A stretch of DNA of 64,000 nt from assembly GCA_018222865.1 (NCBI GenBank), contig JAAEZM010000007.1:1-64000 (forward strand), given 5' to 3'. This document shows, in pieces, positions 1 through 7,582 of this stretch (positions are counted from its first letter, which is position 1; each line of letters starts with the position of its first letter). Both the position numbers and the translations under genes were made by a program. A model generated the notes under the pieces. It ran no database searches and had not been told where the DNA came from. It was given only the letters and a program-made list of their open reading frames with translations. Source of the DNA: Alphaproteobacteria bacterium (GTDB taxonomy: Bacteria > Pseudomonadota > Alphaproteobacteria > Caulobacterales > Maricaulaceae).

Positions 1-60
1 GCCGAGGTGTTTGACACCATTGATGTAAGGCAGGGCGCTGGTGATCAGGATACGGGCCAT
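1..60 (-). CDS. metG: Methionyl-tRNA synthetase, N-terminal end only (runs off window)
   Basis: Reverse complement of 60..1 translates MARILITSALPYINGVKHLG, the class I MetRS N-terminus with the HxGH-type region beginning. Confidence 0.85.
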   Translation of the reverse strand, partial: MARILITSALPYINGVKHLG

Positions 61-203
61 AAGTCTTCGATCTTCTTTCCATGAACGACCGGGAATTGCC
101 GGACGCGAGTATGTGTAGTCTTATTCGCCTGGGGCGCGAGCTTAAACACCGCGCGGGACACAGACGCAGACATAACCGTCTCACTGCTGGGAGGAAACAA
201 TTT

Positions 204-611
204 ATGCCACGCATTTTCGGACATGACCTGATCGCCTTCATCCTTGCCGGGCTGGCCTTCTATCTGGTTGGCACGCTGATCTATGTGGTTCTCTTCGGTG
301 TTTACTGGCGAGAGATCGCGGATATTCCGATGGAGTTCATGCCTGCAGCCTGGAAGATGGGGCTGGGCTTTATCCTGCCCTTCATCTCGACGGCGGGGCT
401 GGCATTTATCTATGACAAAGCCGGGACGCGCGGCTTGCATGCTCACATCCAGCTCGCCCTCATGGCGGCCTTTGCCTTCGCGATCATGGCCATGACATAC
501 GGCTATGCCTACGGCCCCAGCTATAATCTGCGCATGTTGACCCTGGACGGCCTGCATATGCTGCTGGGCTTTGCGGCTGCGGGCGCGGTCTTGAGCTGGC
601 GCAAGGCCTAG
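204..611 (+). CDS. Small multi-TM membrane protein (DUF1761-like)
   Basis: ATG at 204 with upstream GAGGAA; MPRIFGHDLIAFILAGLAFYLVG..., four hydrophobic segments. The longer ORF start at 81 has no support. Confidence 0.6.
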   Translation: MPRIFGHDLIAFILAGLAFYLVGTLIYVVLFGVYWREIADIPMEFMPAAWKMGLGFILPFISTAGLAFIYDKAGTRGLHAHIQLALMAAFAFAIMAMTYGYAYGPSYNLRMLTLDGLHMLLGFAAAGAVLSWRKA

Positions 612-1804
612 AGGCTGACCTGAAAGACCACCCCGACCACCACAGCCAGATTCGCAATCACGCCGAGAACCGGCACCCAGATGGGCGCTGTGAACCGGGG
701 TTTGGGTCCGCCCTGGCGGCGCACAGCCAACAAGGCGGCATTAACCAGGGCGAACACCAGCAAGGTCACTGTTGATGCGGCAGTGGCCAATGATCCCAGC
801 GCGCCGGACATGGCGAGCAGCCAGATCAGCAGCCCGGCAGCGGCCGTGGCGAAGACCGGCGTCTTGCGTCTGGGATGGACACGGGCAAAACCGGACCAGG
901 AGAGCTCCCGCCTGGCGAGACCGTACAGCACCCGCGACGCCATGATCACCTGCACCAGAGCGCCATTGATCATCGCCAGAACCGCAATCATCGCAATCGG
1001 TGCGCCGGACAGGCCAGTGGCCCGCTCGAACACAGCCGCCAGCGGACCGCCTTCCTGTGCGAGCAATTCCGGCTCCATGGTGCGCACCGCCACCCAGGAT
1101 ACGGCGACATAGATCACCGCGGAGACTGACAAGGTGATGATAATCGCCAGCGGAAGCGTGCGCTGCGGAGACCGGGTCTCCTCGGCCATATTGACGATGT
1201 CCTCAAAGCCGATAAACGCGAAAAAGGCCATGACAGAAGCCGCAAACACGCCGGTCCAGGGTATCCCGGCCGGCAGGGTGACCGGCACTGGATTGCTGAT
1301 CGCTTGCGGGGTCGCCACGGCGAGTATGACAAGCAGGCCGGCCACCTCGATCAGGGTAATCGCACCGGCCATCCAGATGGATTCGCGCACCCCCCAGGCC
1401 GCTATCGCCACCAGGATCGCCAAAGCACCCGTAATCGCCAGCCAGGCGGGCACATCCACCAGCTCGCCGACATAGCCCGCAAAGCCATGCAAAACCACAG
1501 CCGCGGAAATCGAACCGGACAAGGCCACGCCATAGCCGGCCACAGCCGTGATCCAGCGGCGGTTGAACCCGTTGGCAACATAGGCCGCCTCCCCGGCGCT
1601 CTCCGGATAGCGCGATCCCAGCTCGGCATAGGAAACCCCGGTCAGCCCGGCCAGAACGCCCGCCAGCAGGAAAGCCAGCGGCGCATACAGTCCCGCCACG
1701 GCGGACATCTCGCCAACCAGCGCGTAAATCCCGGCCCCCAGCGTGACGCCGATACCGTATAGTGTGAGGCCGCGCAGCCCGATGACCCGATTAAGCTGAC
1801 TCAT
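608..1804 (-). CDS. APC family amino acid permease
   Basis: GLRGLTLYGIGVTLGAGIYALVGEMSAVAG... is the APC N-terminal signature; about 12 hydrophobic segments. Stop overlaps the convergent upstream gene (CTAG). Confidence 0.85.
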   Translation of the reverse strand: MSQLNRVIGLRGLTLYGIGVTLGAGIYALVGEMSAVAGLYAPLAFLLAGVLAGLTGVSYAELGSRYPESAGEAAYVANGFNRRWITAVAGYGVALSGSISAAVVLHGFAGYVGELVDVPAWLAITGALAILVAIAAWGVRESIWMAGAITLIEVAGLLVILAVATPQAISNPVPVTLPAGIPWTGVFAASVMAFFAFIGFEDIVNMAEETRSPQRTLPLAIIITLSVSAVIYVAVSWVAVRTMEPELLAQEGGPLAAVFERATGLSGAPIAMIAVLAMINGALVQVIMASRVLYGLARRELSWSGFARVHPRRKTPVFATAAAGLLIWLLAMSGALGSLATAASTVTLLVFALVNAALLAVRRQGGPKPRFTAPIWVPVLGVIANLAVVVGVVFQVSL

Positions 1805-1927
1805 TTCAGGGCGATTACCAGAGCTTGCGCTGCAGCGAAAGCACTCAACAGCACGGGTACAGCACCGAAAGCTTGTTTCCGCACGAAAGGACCAGTATCA
1901 GAGCGCTTCGCATGAGTGCGTGACGTT

Positions 1928-2003
1928 GCCGGCTTAGCTCAGCTGGTAGAGCATCTGATTTGTAATCAGAGGGTCGGGGGTTCGAGTCCCTCAGCCGGCA
2001 CCA
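1928..2003 (+). tRNA. tRNA-Thr (anticodon TGT), CCA encoded
   Basis: GCCGGCTTAGCTCAGCTGGTAGAGCATCTGATTTGTAATCAGAGGGTCGGGGGTTCGAGTCCCTCAGCCGGCACCA folds as a cloverleaf; loop TTTGTAA gives TGT. Confidence 0.95.
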
Positions 2004-2004
2004 C

Positions 2005-2140
2005 CACTCGCGCAGGGCAAACGCCTCACCCTCATCCCGCTCACCCGGCTCGCCAGGCAAATAGTCCAGAATATCGCCGGGTTTGCAGTCGAGATATTCG
2101 CACATCATCTCGAGGTTTTTGAAGCGTATCCCCTTGAGTT
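2005..2140 (-). pseudogene. C-terminal fragment of an XRE/HTH_26-type regulator
   Basis: Minus-strand KLKGIRFKNLEMMCEYLDCKPGDILDYLPGEPGERDEGEAFA matches the C-terminal part of small Cro/CI-like regulators; N-terminal HTH absent; no stop before the tRNA. Confidence 0.6.
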
Positions 2141-2141
2141 T

Positions 2142-2366
2142 ACCGGTGAACTGGCCGCCCTGCTGGTCGCCATCCCCTTCGGCTTCCTGCACGGGTTCAG
2201 CCAGGGCTGGTATGGCGTCATCCTGACCGGGCTGGTGGGCTTTTTGCTGGGTTTGAGCTTTCTGGTCTCGCGCCGCAAAATCGTCCCGGTCTTCCTGGCA
2301 CACGGCATCATCAATACGGTCAGCCATCTCATGGCCTATAGCGCCATGACGCAGACGGACATGTAA
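2142..2366 (+). pseudogene. C-terminal fragment of a CPBP-family (CAAX protease/bacteriocin-processing) membrane protein
   Basis: Plus frame LAALLVAIPFGFLHGFSQGWYGVILTGLVGFLLGLSFLVSRRKIVPVFLAHGIINTVSHLMAYSAMTQTDM* carries CPBP motifs 2 and 3 (FxxxH, HxxxN); the EExxxR motif 1 region is missing. Confidence 0.65.
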
Positions 2367-2427
2367 CAAGCATTCCGGGGGCGCCTAAGCGCCCCCGGCC
2401 TTGCATTTAATACTTTGATGACCCCAC

Positions 2428-2940
2428 CTAGTGATCGCCCTGGATGATCAGGGTGACATTGCCATTGCCACGCTGGCGAAGTTCCGCGTCATTGCCATTG
2501 CCGACCTGGATGATGCCGGCACCATTATTATGGCCCTGCTGGCTGGTGACAGCACGGTTATTGGCGCCCATTTGCGAGATGCCCGAGATATTGCGCGAGC
2601 CGGTCTGCAGGCTGTAGCCGAAATTATTGCTGCCGCGCTGACCGAGTACGGCATCATTATCGCGGCCGAGCTGGTCGACATGGGCCTGATTATACCGCCC
2701 GCCCTGGCTCAGCGTTGCGCCATTGCGCGCGCCATCCTGGATGACGGTGATGTATTCGCGCGTGCCACGCTGGGTGATGACCGTGCGATTGGCCCAGCCG
2801 CGCTGCTGGCCGGCAATCTCATTATTATAGCCATACTGGTTGACGCTGGCGTGGTTGCGCGATTGCGCCTCTGCAGCGCCGGCTGAGCCGATCATAGCCG
2901 TGGCAGCGAGGACGGATGCGATAACGAGACGTGCTTTCAT
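2428..2940 (-). CDS. Curlin repeat protein (CsgA/CsgB-like functional amyloid subunit)
   Basis: Signal peptide MKARLVIASVLAATAMIGSAGAAEAQ then 11-residue repeats of form xxxxQxGxxNx; upstream GGAG. Confidence 0.85.
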   Translation of the reverse strand: MKARLVIASVLAATAMIGSAGAAEAQSRNHASVNQYGYNNEIAGQQRGWANRTVITQRGTREYITVIQDGARNGATLSQGGRYNQAHVDQLGRDNDAVLGQRGSNNFGYSLQTGSRNISGISQMGANNRAVTSQQGHNNGAGIIQVGNGNDAELRQRGNGNVTLIIQGDH

Positions 2941-3096
2941 AACTTTACTCCGTTGAGACTTAGCCCGACGCCCCTTGCATCGAAGCTGTCTCATTTCTAA
3001 CGCGGCAGATCTGAGCGAAAGCTGAGCAATGCATTCAGAGCTGGATCAGGTATATGTATTTTAATTCATATACTTAAATGATGCTCCAGAACGAAA

Positions 3097-3116
3097 ACGG
3101 GCCCCGAAGGGCCCGT
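3097..3116 (-). terminator. Rho-independent terminator-like hairpin between the CsgH-like and curlin genes
   Basis: ACGGGCCC-TTCG-GGGCCCGT followed on minus strand by TTTCGTT. Confidence 0.6.
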
Positions 3117-3142
3117 GAAAAACTTGCTGTCCTGTGAGGATA

Positions 3143-3685
3143 TCAAAAGCGCGGACCAAAACCTCGTGGTCTCGGGGCTGGCCGTGCCGAGGGCGGCGGT
3201 GCGGGCGCTATACTGGCGGGCCAGTTTCCACGAATGACATCAACCTGCGGCGTATGACAGGTAAGGCGGCCGCGCGCGTCGAAAATCTCCAGCGATCCGT
3301 TGATCAAATAGACATCGCGTCCCTGGACCACCAGCGCGTCACGGCGCGCATCCATCAGATTGCGAGAGGTCAGATAGGCCCGCGCGATAAGTGTGTCGTC
3401 CGTCGCACTGCCCGTAAAAGACCCGCTCATGCTGATAAGCACATCATTGGCATCATTATAGCGATTAATGGTGAGCCGATAGCTGCCGCTCTGGCCTGCA
3501 CCGGCCTTGATATAGAGCGCCCCGGCGAGTGAGCGATCAATATATTGAAGCGCGCAATCCTGTCCGGCGCGCAAGGGCGCGCCATCACGGCTCACGGACT
3601 GCATGGCCTGCGCGGATGTCCCGCTCAGGGCGCTGATCGCGATCAGGACGGCGGCAAGACGCATACGGGCTTTTCGCTTGAACAT
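3143..3685 (-). CDS. Secreted CsgH-like curli-associated protein (putative)
   Basis: Signal peptide; segment LYIKAGAGQSGSYRLTINRYNDANDVLISMSGSFTGSATDDTLIARAYL resembles the CsgH beta-sandwich; next to the curlin gene on the same strand. Confidence 0.5.
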   Translation of the reverse strand: MFKRKARMRLAAVLIAISALSGTSAQAMQSVSRDGAPLRAGQDCALQYIDRSLAGALYIKAGAGQSGSYRLTINRYNDANDVLISMSGSFTGSATDDTLIARAYLTSRNLMDARRDALVVQGRDVYLINGSLEIFDARGRLTCHTPQVDVIRGNWPASIAPAPPPSARPAPRPRGFGPRF

Positions 3686-3830
3686 GGGACACCTCTTCAA
3701 CTGAAATCTTGAAACGGTTTAGCCAGTCCGGGCTGTACCTTTGCTGAGCCAGGACTTCAGCTGTCATTCATCATCTGGTGTTCAAGGAAGACCGGTGCTT
3801 AGCTGCGCGGATCATTTAAGGGAGGGGCAA

Positions 3831-4097
3831 ATGTCTATGAGAAAACTTGGAACCGCTATCGGGCTCACCGCCATCATCGCCGTCAGTGCGACGGCACTTG
3901 CACTCAACGTCGTGCCGCAATCCCAGGCACAAGGGACAAGTGCTGCGCGCGGTGTAACCTATATCATTCCCGCACCGGGCAGTCAGACAGGTTTTCTGGT
4001 CGGTTGCGCGAACGGGAATGTCGTCTATGTGGTCCGGGATGGGTTCGATATCAACCCGAGCAACTATGTGAACAGCAACGTCTTTCCGGCCTGCTAG
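3831..4097 (+). CDS. Small exported hypothetical protein
   Basis: GGAGGGGCAA-ATG; signal peptide MRKLGTAIGLTAIIAVSATALALN. Confidence 0.6.
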   Translation: MSMRKLGTAIGLTAIIAVSATALALNVVPQSQAQGTSAARGVTYIIPAPGSQTGFLVGCANGNVVYVVRDGFDINPSNYVNSNVFPAC

Positions 4098-4238
4098 CGG
4101 GCAAAGACCGCGATGGCGGCCCTTGTCGCCATCGCCAATACCCACAGAGACAATACGTGCGAATTGATCGCATTTACCTGCAACCGGCTTTCAGGGCAGA
4201 AGGCGCGCTCACATCCTGTAAGAAAGTGAGTGCCCTTA

Positions 4239-4514
4239 ATGTCCCAAGTGCCGGTTCCTGCTGCGCCTGCCCGTGAGAAATTCAGCCTGTCGCGCCTTGT
4301 CTTCGCGATTCCACTTCTCGGCGGCATGCTGCGCGAGGTCGCACATCGCCCGGAACGCGCCCTGCCCGGCTTTATCCTGAATATCGTTCTGGCCTTGGTT
4401 CTGGCGAGCCTGGTCTTCGGCTTCGGCGTCATCATGGCCGTCTATCTCGTCCTCGCCCCCGCCGTACTGGCGCTGATCATGCTGATGAGCGCGGATTTCG
4501 GTAGATCTCTATAG
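4239..4514 (+). CDS. Small membrane protein, hypothetical
   Basis: MSQVPVPAAPAREKF...; C-terminal half has two hydrophobic segments; GTG at 4230 is an alternative start. Confidence 0.55.
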   Translation: MSQVPVPAAPAREKFSLSRLVFAIPLLGGMLREVAHRPERALPGFILNIVLALVLASLVFGFGVIMAVYLVLAPAVLALIMLMSADFGRSL

Positions 4515-4550
4515 GGGCCATTGGCCACGCGGAGCGGGAGCAGGGTTAAA

Positions 4551-4637
4551 TGGTGCGGGCGGCCGGACTTGAACCGGCATGACCTTGCGGCCGACAGATT
4601 TTAAGTCTGCTGCGTCTACCAATTCCGCCACGCCCGC
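4551..4637 (-). tRNA. tRNA-Leu (anticodon TAA), CCA encoded
   Basis: Reverse complement GCGGGCGTGGCGGAATTGGTAGACGCAGCAGACTTAAAATCTGTCGGCCGCAAGGTCATGCCGGTTCAAGTCCGGCCGCCCGCACCA; class II tRNA with long variable arm. Confidence 0.95.
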
Positions 4638-4724
4638 GCCGGAAGACGAAGCGCGATCCTACACAGCTTCTTTGCCGCTGCCAGCGCGTTTTCAGCGCGC
4701 TGGCAGTCCAGGCGAGGATCCGCT

Positions 4725-6497
4725 CTAGGGTGTCTTCGGGCCGCCGTCCTGGGACAGGCGTTCTGCCTGCCGCACCAGTTCGACGAACTCGGCGCGAAAA
4801 CCAAATCTGTCTGTACCGCGCGCAGTCTCCGCCGCATCCGCAAGGGCGGCATAATCATACGCCTCATTGCGCAAATAGGGATCACCCCGCAGCATTTGCG
4901 CAAAGCCCGCCACATGCGTTGAGAAACGCACCGCCTGGCTGGCCGCGGCGAAATCCTCGACCCAATCGGTTTCGCTGATCGCCCGCTCGATGAGCAGACT
5001 CTCATCCTCGCCCGGTGGCTTGTAGCGTACACGCAGGAAGGCATATTCGCCGCTTAGCTCCGCATCGCCCTGCTGGGACGATTGATAGCGGGACGGGTTG
5101 AGCAGAACGCCTTCCGAGCCAGGCACCGCGATCTCATAGATCGCCGTCACCGAGTGTCCGGATCCAACCTCCCCGGCATCCACCTCATCATTGTTGAAAT
5201 CGGCCTCGTCGAGCAAACGGGTCTCATAGCCGATCAGTCGGTATTCAGAGACGCGCGCGGGATTGAATTCGATCTGGATCTTCACATCATTGGCGATGGG
5301 AAAGAGCGCGGAGGAGCTCTCCTCCACCAGCATGCGCCGGGCCTCTTCCATACTGTCGATATAGCCGGCAACACCATTCCCGGCCTGGGAGATCGCCTGC
5401 ATCATCTGGTCATTATAATTGCCGCGGCCAAAACCCATCACTGAGAGATAAATCCCGGTATCACGCTTGCGCGCGACAAAATCCTCCAGGCGCTCATCAG
5501 AGGTTACGCCGACATTAAAATCGCCATCGGTCAGCAACATGACCCGGTTGATCGCATCCTCGTCGAAATTGCGCTCGGCGAGATTATAGGCCAGCGCCAG
5601 GCCTGCGCCGCCAGCTGTCGAGCCGCCAGCGCTCAAACATCCCAGGGCCTGATGGATCCGCTCTGCGTGCCGCACCTCGGTCGGCTCGAGAACCGCACCG
5701 GCCGCGCCGGCATAAACAACCAGTGAGACCGTATCGTCTGGCTCAAGCTCATTGACCAGCAAGCGCATGGCTTCAACGGCCAGGGGCAGCTTGTCCGGTG
5801 CGTTCATTGAGCCGGACACATCAATGAGGAAGACCAGATTGGCCCGCGGGCGCTCCTCCGGGACAATCTCATAGCCCTGGATGCCGACATGCAGAAGCTG
5901 TGTGTCTTCATTCCAGGGATTGGGCGTGACCTCGACATGAGTAGCAAAAGGCTCACCCGCCTCGGGCAGCGCATAGTCATAGTCGAAATAATTGATCATC
6001 TCCTCGATGCGCACCGCATCACTCGGCGGCAAACGCCCATCATTGAGGAAATTGCGAACAACTGCGTAGGAGGCGGTGTCGACATCAATGGAGAAGGTCG
6101 AGACGGCCTCATCAGCGACCGCCATCACCGGGTTGGGGGCAACATCCTCAAACCGGTCTCGGTCGACCCGCTCCGGCACAGACAAGTTTGGTGCAGCCAG
6201 GCGCGCGCCGGTCACGGTGATGACGCTCGCGGCATCTGCGGGAGCGAGACTGCCAGGTGGTGGCGGAGGCGGTGGCGGTGGGGGTGGAGATGGTGGGGGT
6301 GGCGACATGCCATAAACGGCGGAGAGGCGAGATCGGCCATGATCAAACACCGGGCACCCGTTCTGATCGTAATAAGCCGGCGCGGGCGCAGACACAGAAT
6401 GGTCCGCGCGATCCGTTCCAAGGCGCGCTTCCTCGGTTGAGCTTGCACACGCCGCCAAGGCCAGAACGCTTGGAATTATCAGTAATGAGCGGTTCAT
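4725..6497 (-). CDS. VWA-domain lipoprotein (YfbK-like)
   Basis: Lipobox LALAAC; VWA core FLIDVSGSMNAPDKLPL; N-terminal EEMINYFDYDY motif of the YfbK/von_Willebrand family; proline-rich linker. Confidence 0.85.
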   Translation of the reverse strand: MNRSLLIIPSVLALAACASSTEEARLGTDRADHSVSAPAPAYYDQNGCPVFDHGRSRLSAVYGMSPPPPSPPPPPPPPPPPGSLAPADAASVITVTGARLAAPNLSVPERVDRDRFEDVAPNPVMAVADEAVSTFSIDVDTASYAVVRNFLNDGRLPPSDAVRIEEMINYFDYDYALPEAGEPFATHVEVTPNPWNEDTQLLHVGIQGYEIVPEERPRANLVFLIDVSGSMNAPDKLPLAVEAMRLLVNELEPDDTVSLVVYAGAAGAVLEPTEVRHAERIHQALGCLSAGGSTAGGAGLALAYNLAERNFDEDAINRVMLLTDGDFNVGVTSDERLEDFVARKRDTGIYLSVMGFGRGNYNDQMMQAISQAGNGVAGYIDSMEEARRMLVEESSSALFPIANDVKIQIEFNPARVSEYRLIGYETRLLDEADFNNDEVDAGEVGSGHSVTAIYEIAVPGSEGVLLNPSRYQSSQQGDAELSGEYAFLRVRYKPPGEDESLLIERAISETDWVEDFAAASQAVRFSTHVAGFAQMLRGDPYLRNEAYDYAALADAAETARGTDRFGFRAEFVELVRQAERLSQDGGPKTP

Positions 6498-6600
6498 TTG
6501 AACTCCCTCCCCCTTATGTCCCTACCTCTCACTCTAATGGGAATGCGCGCAGCGAGAAGACGAAATCTGGGCAATCTCGCGACCATTCCGATTTTTAATA

Positions 6601-6628
6601 TTGCAATACAAGTTATCTTGCATTACAT
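6601..6628. promoter_or_regulatory. Candidate operator for the PadR regulator
   Basis: Imperfect inverted repeat TTGCAATACAAG-TTAT-CTTGCATTACAT (9 of 12 positions match) 8 bp before the padR-like ATG at 6637. Confidence 0.4.
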
Positions 6629-6636
6629 AACAAGTC

Positions 6637-6972
6637 ATGACGATTGATAAGTGGAAAACCCAATTGCGCAAAGGCGCGGCAGAGCTTGTTGTTCTGGCGC
6701 TGCTGGGACGGCAACCGAGCTCCGGTGTCGCCTTGCTGAAACGCGTGGAAGCCTTCGCGGCGATCGGCCTGTCCGGTGGCGCGCTCTACCCCCTGCTGAA
6801 CCGGCTGGAGAGAGAGGGCAAGATTGCCGGCGAGTGGCAACCGCGAGAGGTCGGACGCCCGGAAAAAGCCTATAGCCTGACGGTGGACGGCCAGGCCTGG
6901 CTGACGGCCATGCAGGCCGAGCGAAACAGCTTCGACGCCGAACTCAAACAAATACTGGAGGGAGACGCATGA
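6637..6972 (+). CDS. PadR family transcriptional regulator
   Basis: KGAAELVVLALLGRQPSSGVALLKRVE...SGGALYPLLNRLEREGKIAGEWQ is a PadR winged helix. Confidence 0.85.
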   Translation: MTIDKWKTQLRKGAAELVVLALLGRQPSSGVALLKRVEAFAAIGLSGGALYPLLNRLEREGKIAGEWQPREVGRPEKAYSLTVDGQAWLTAMQAERNSFDAELKQILEGDA

Positions 6973-7556
6973 GCGAGACCACAGATATTGAACGCTTCTT
7001 TGCGCGGTTTGAAACCGCTCTCAAGACCCTGGATATCGAAGGCTATGCCGATATCGCCGAGGAAATCCGTAACCATCTTGAAGCCGCCGCCGCTGAAGGC
7101 CGTCTCGATGAAGCACTCGCCGAGCTGGGCGATCCGAACGACTATGCCCGCGCCTTTGCGGATGAGGCGCGGATCGAGCGCGCCATGGTGCATGACAATC
7201 CCCGCATGACGCTGGGAACGCTGGCGATTCTGTCCACACGTCATGCCGCTGCCGCTATCGGGCTGATGTTCACCGGCGTGCTCTACCTGTTCGCCATGGC
7301 CTTTGCGGCGATGATCCCGTTCGAGCTGATCGCACCTGAACTCACAGGACTCTGGATCGAAGACAGCCGGGAAATCTTTGTCTTTGGTCTCTACACCAGC
7401 GCCGCTGAGCTGCCCGCGGAGGCCGAGCGATTGGGCTGGATGGTCATCCCCGTCTCTGCCGTGTTCGCTCTGGGTCTCTTCCTGATCGGCAATACTGTCG
7501 GCCGCCTGGCGCTCAAGCTGATGAAGCCGGGCACCTCAAAACCAAGAACGCTCTAA
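6969..7556 (+). CDS. HAAS/DUF1700-like membrane protein
   Basis: N-terminal soluble helical region with EEIRNHLEAAAAEGRLDEALAELGDPNDYARAFADEA, then TM segments; 4-nt overlap with the PadR gene. Confidence 0.7.
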   Translation: MSETTDIERFFARFETALKTLDIEGYADIAEEIRNHLEAAAAEGRLDEALAELGDPNDYARAFADEARIERAMVHDNPRMTLGTLAILSTRHAAAAIGLMFTGVLYLFAMAFAAMIPFELIAPELTGLWIEDSREIFVFGLYTSAAELPAEAERLGWMVIPVSAVFALGLFLIGNTVGRLALKLMKPGTSKPRTL

Positions 7557-7582
7557 CCCCCTAAATCAAAGGAATAAATCCG

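Noticed and set aside
1845-2369. 174-aa minus-strand ORF
   Set aside because: Reads through tRNA-Thr and antisense of the CPBP fragment; only the XRE-like piece is meaningful.
2375-2398. CCGGGGGCGC-CTAA-GCGCCCCCGG hairpin as a terminator
   Set aside because: Strong stem but no T-run follows; could be a terminator but not supported enough to list.
2431-2886. Isoleucine/alanine-rich plus-strand ORF
   Set aside because: Mirror of the curlin repeats; periodicity is inherited from the coding strand.
2428-2940. Repeats at 33-bp spacing as a possible CRISPR array
   Set aside because: Repeats are degenerate at DNA level and encode curlin units; no constant repeat/variable spacer pattern.
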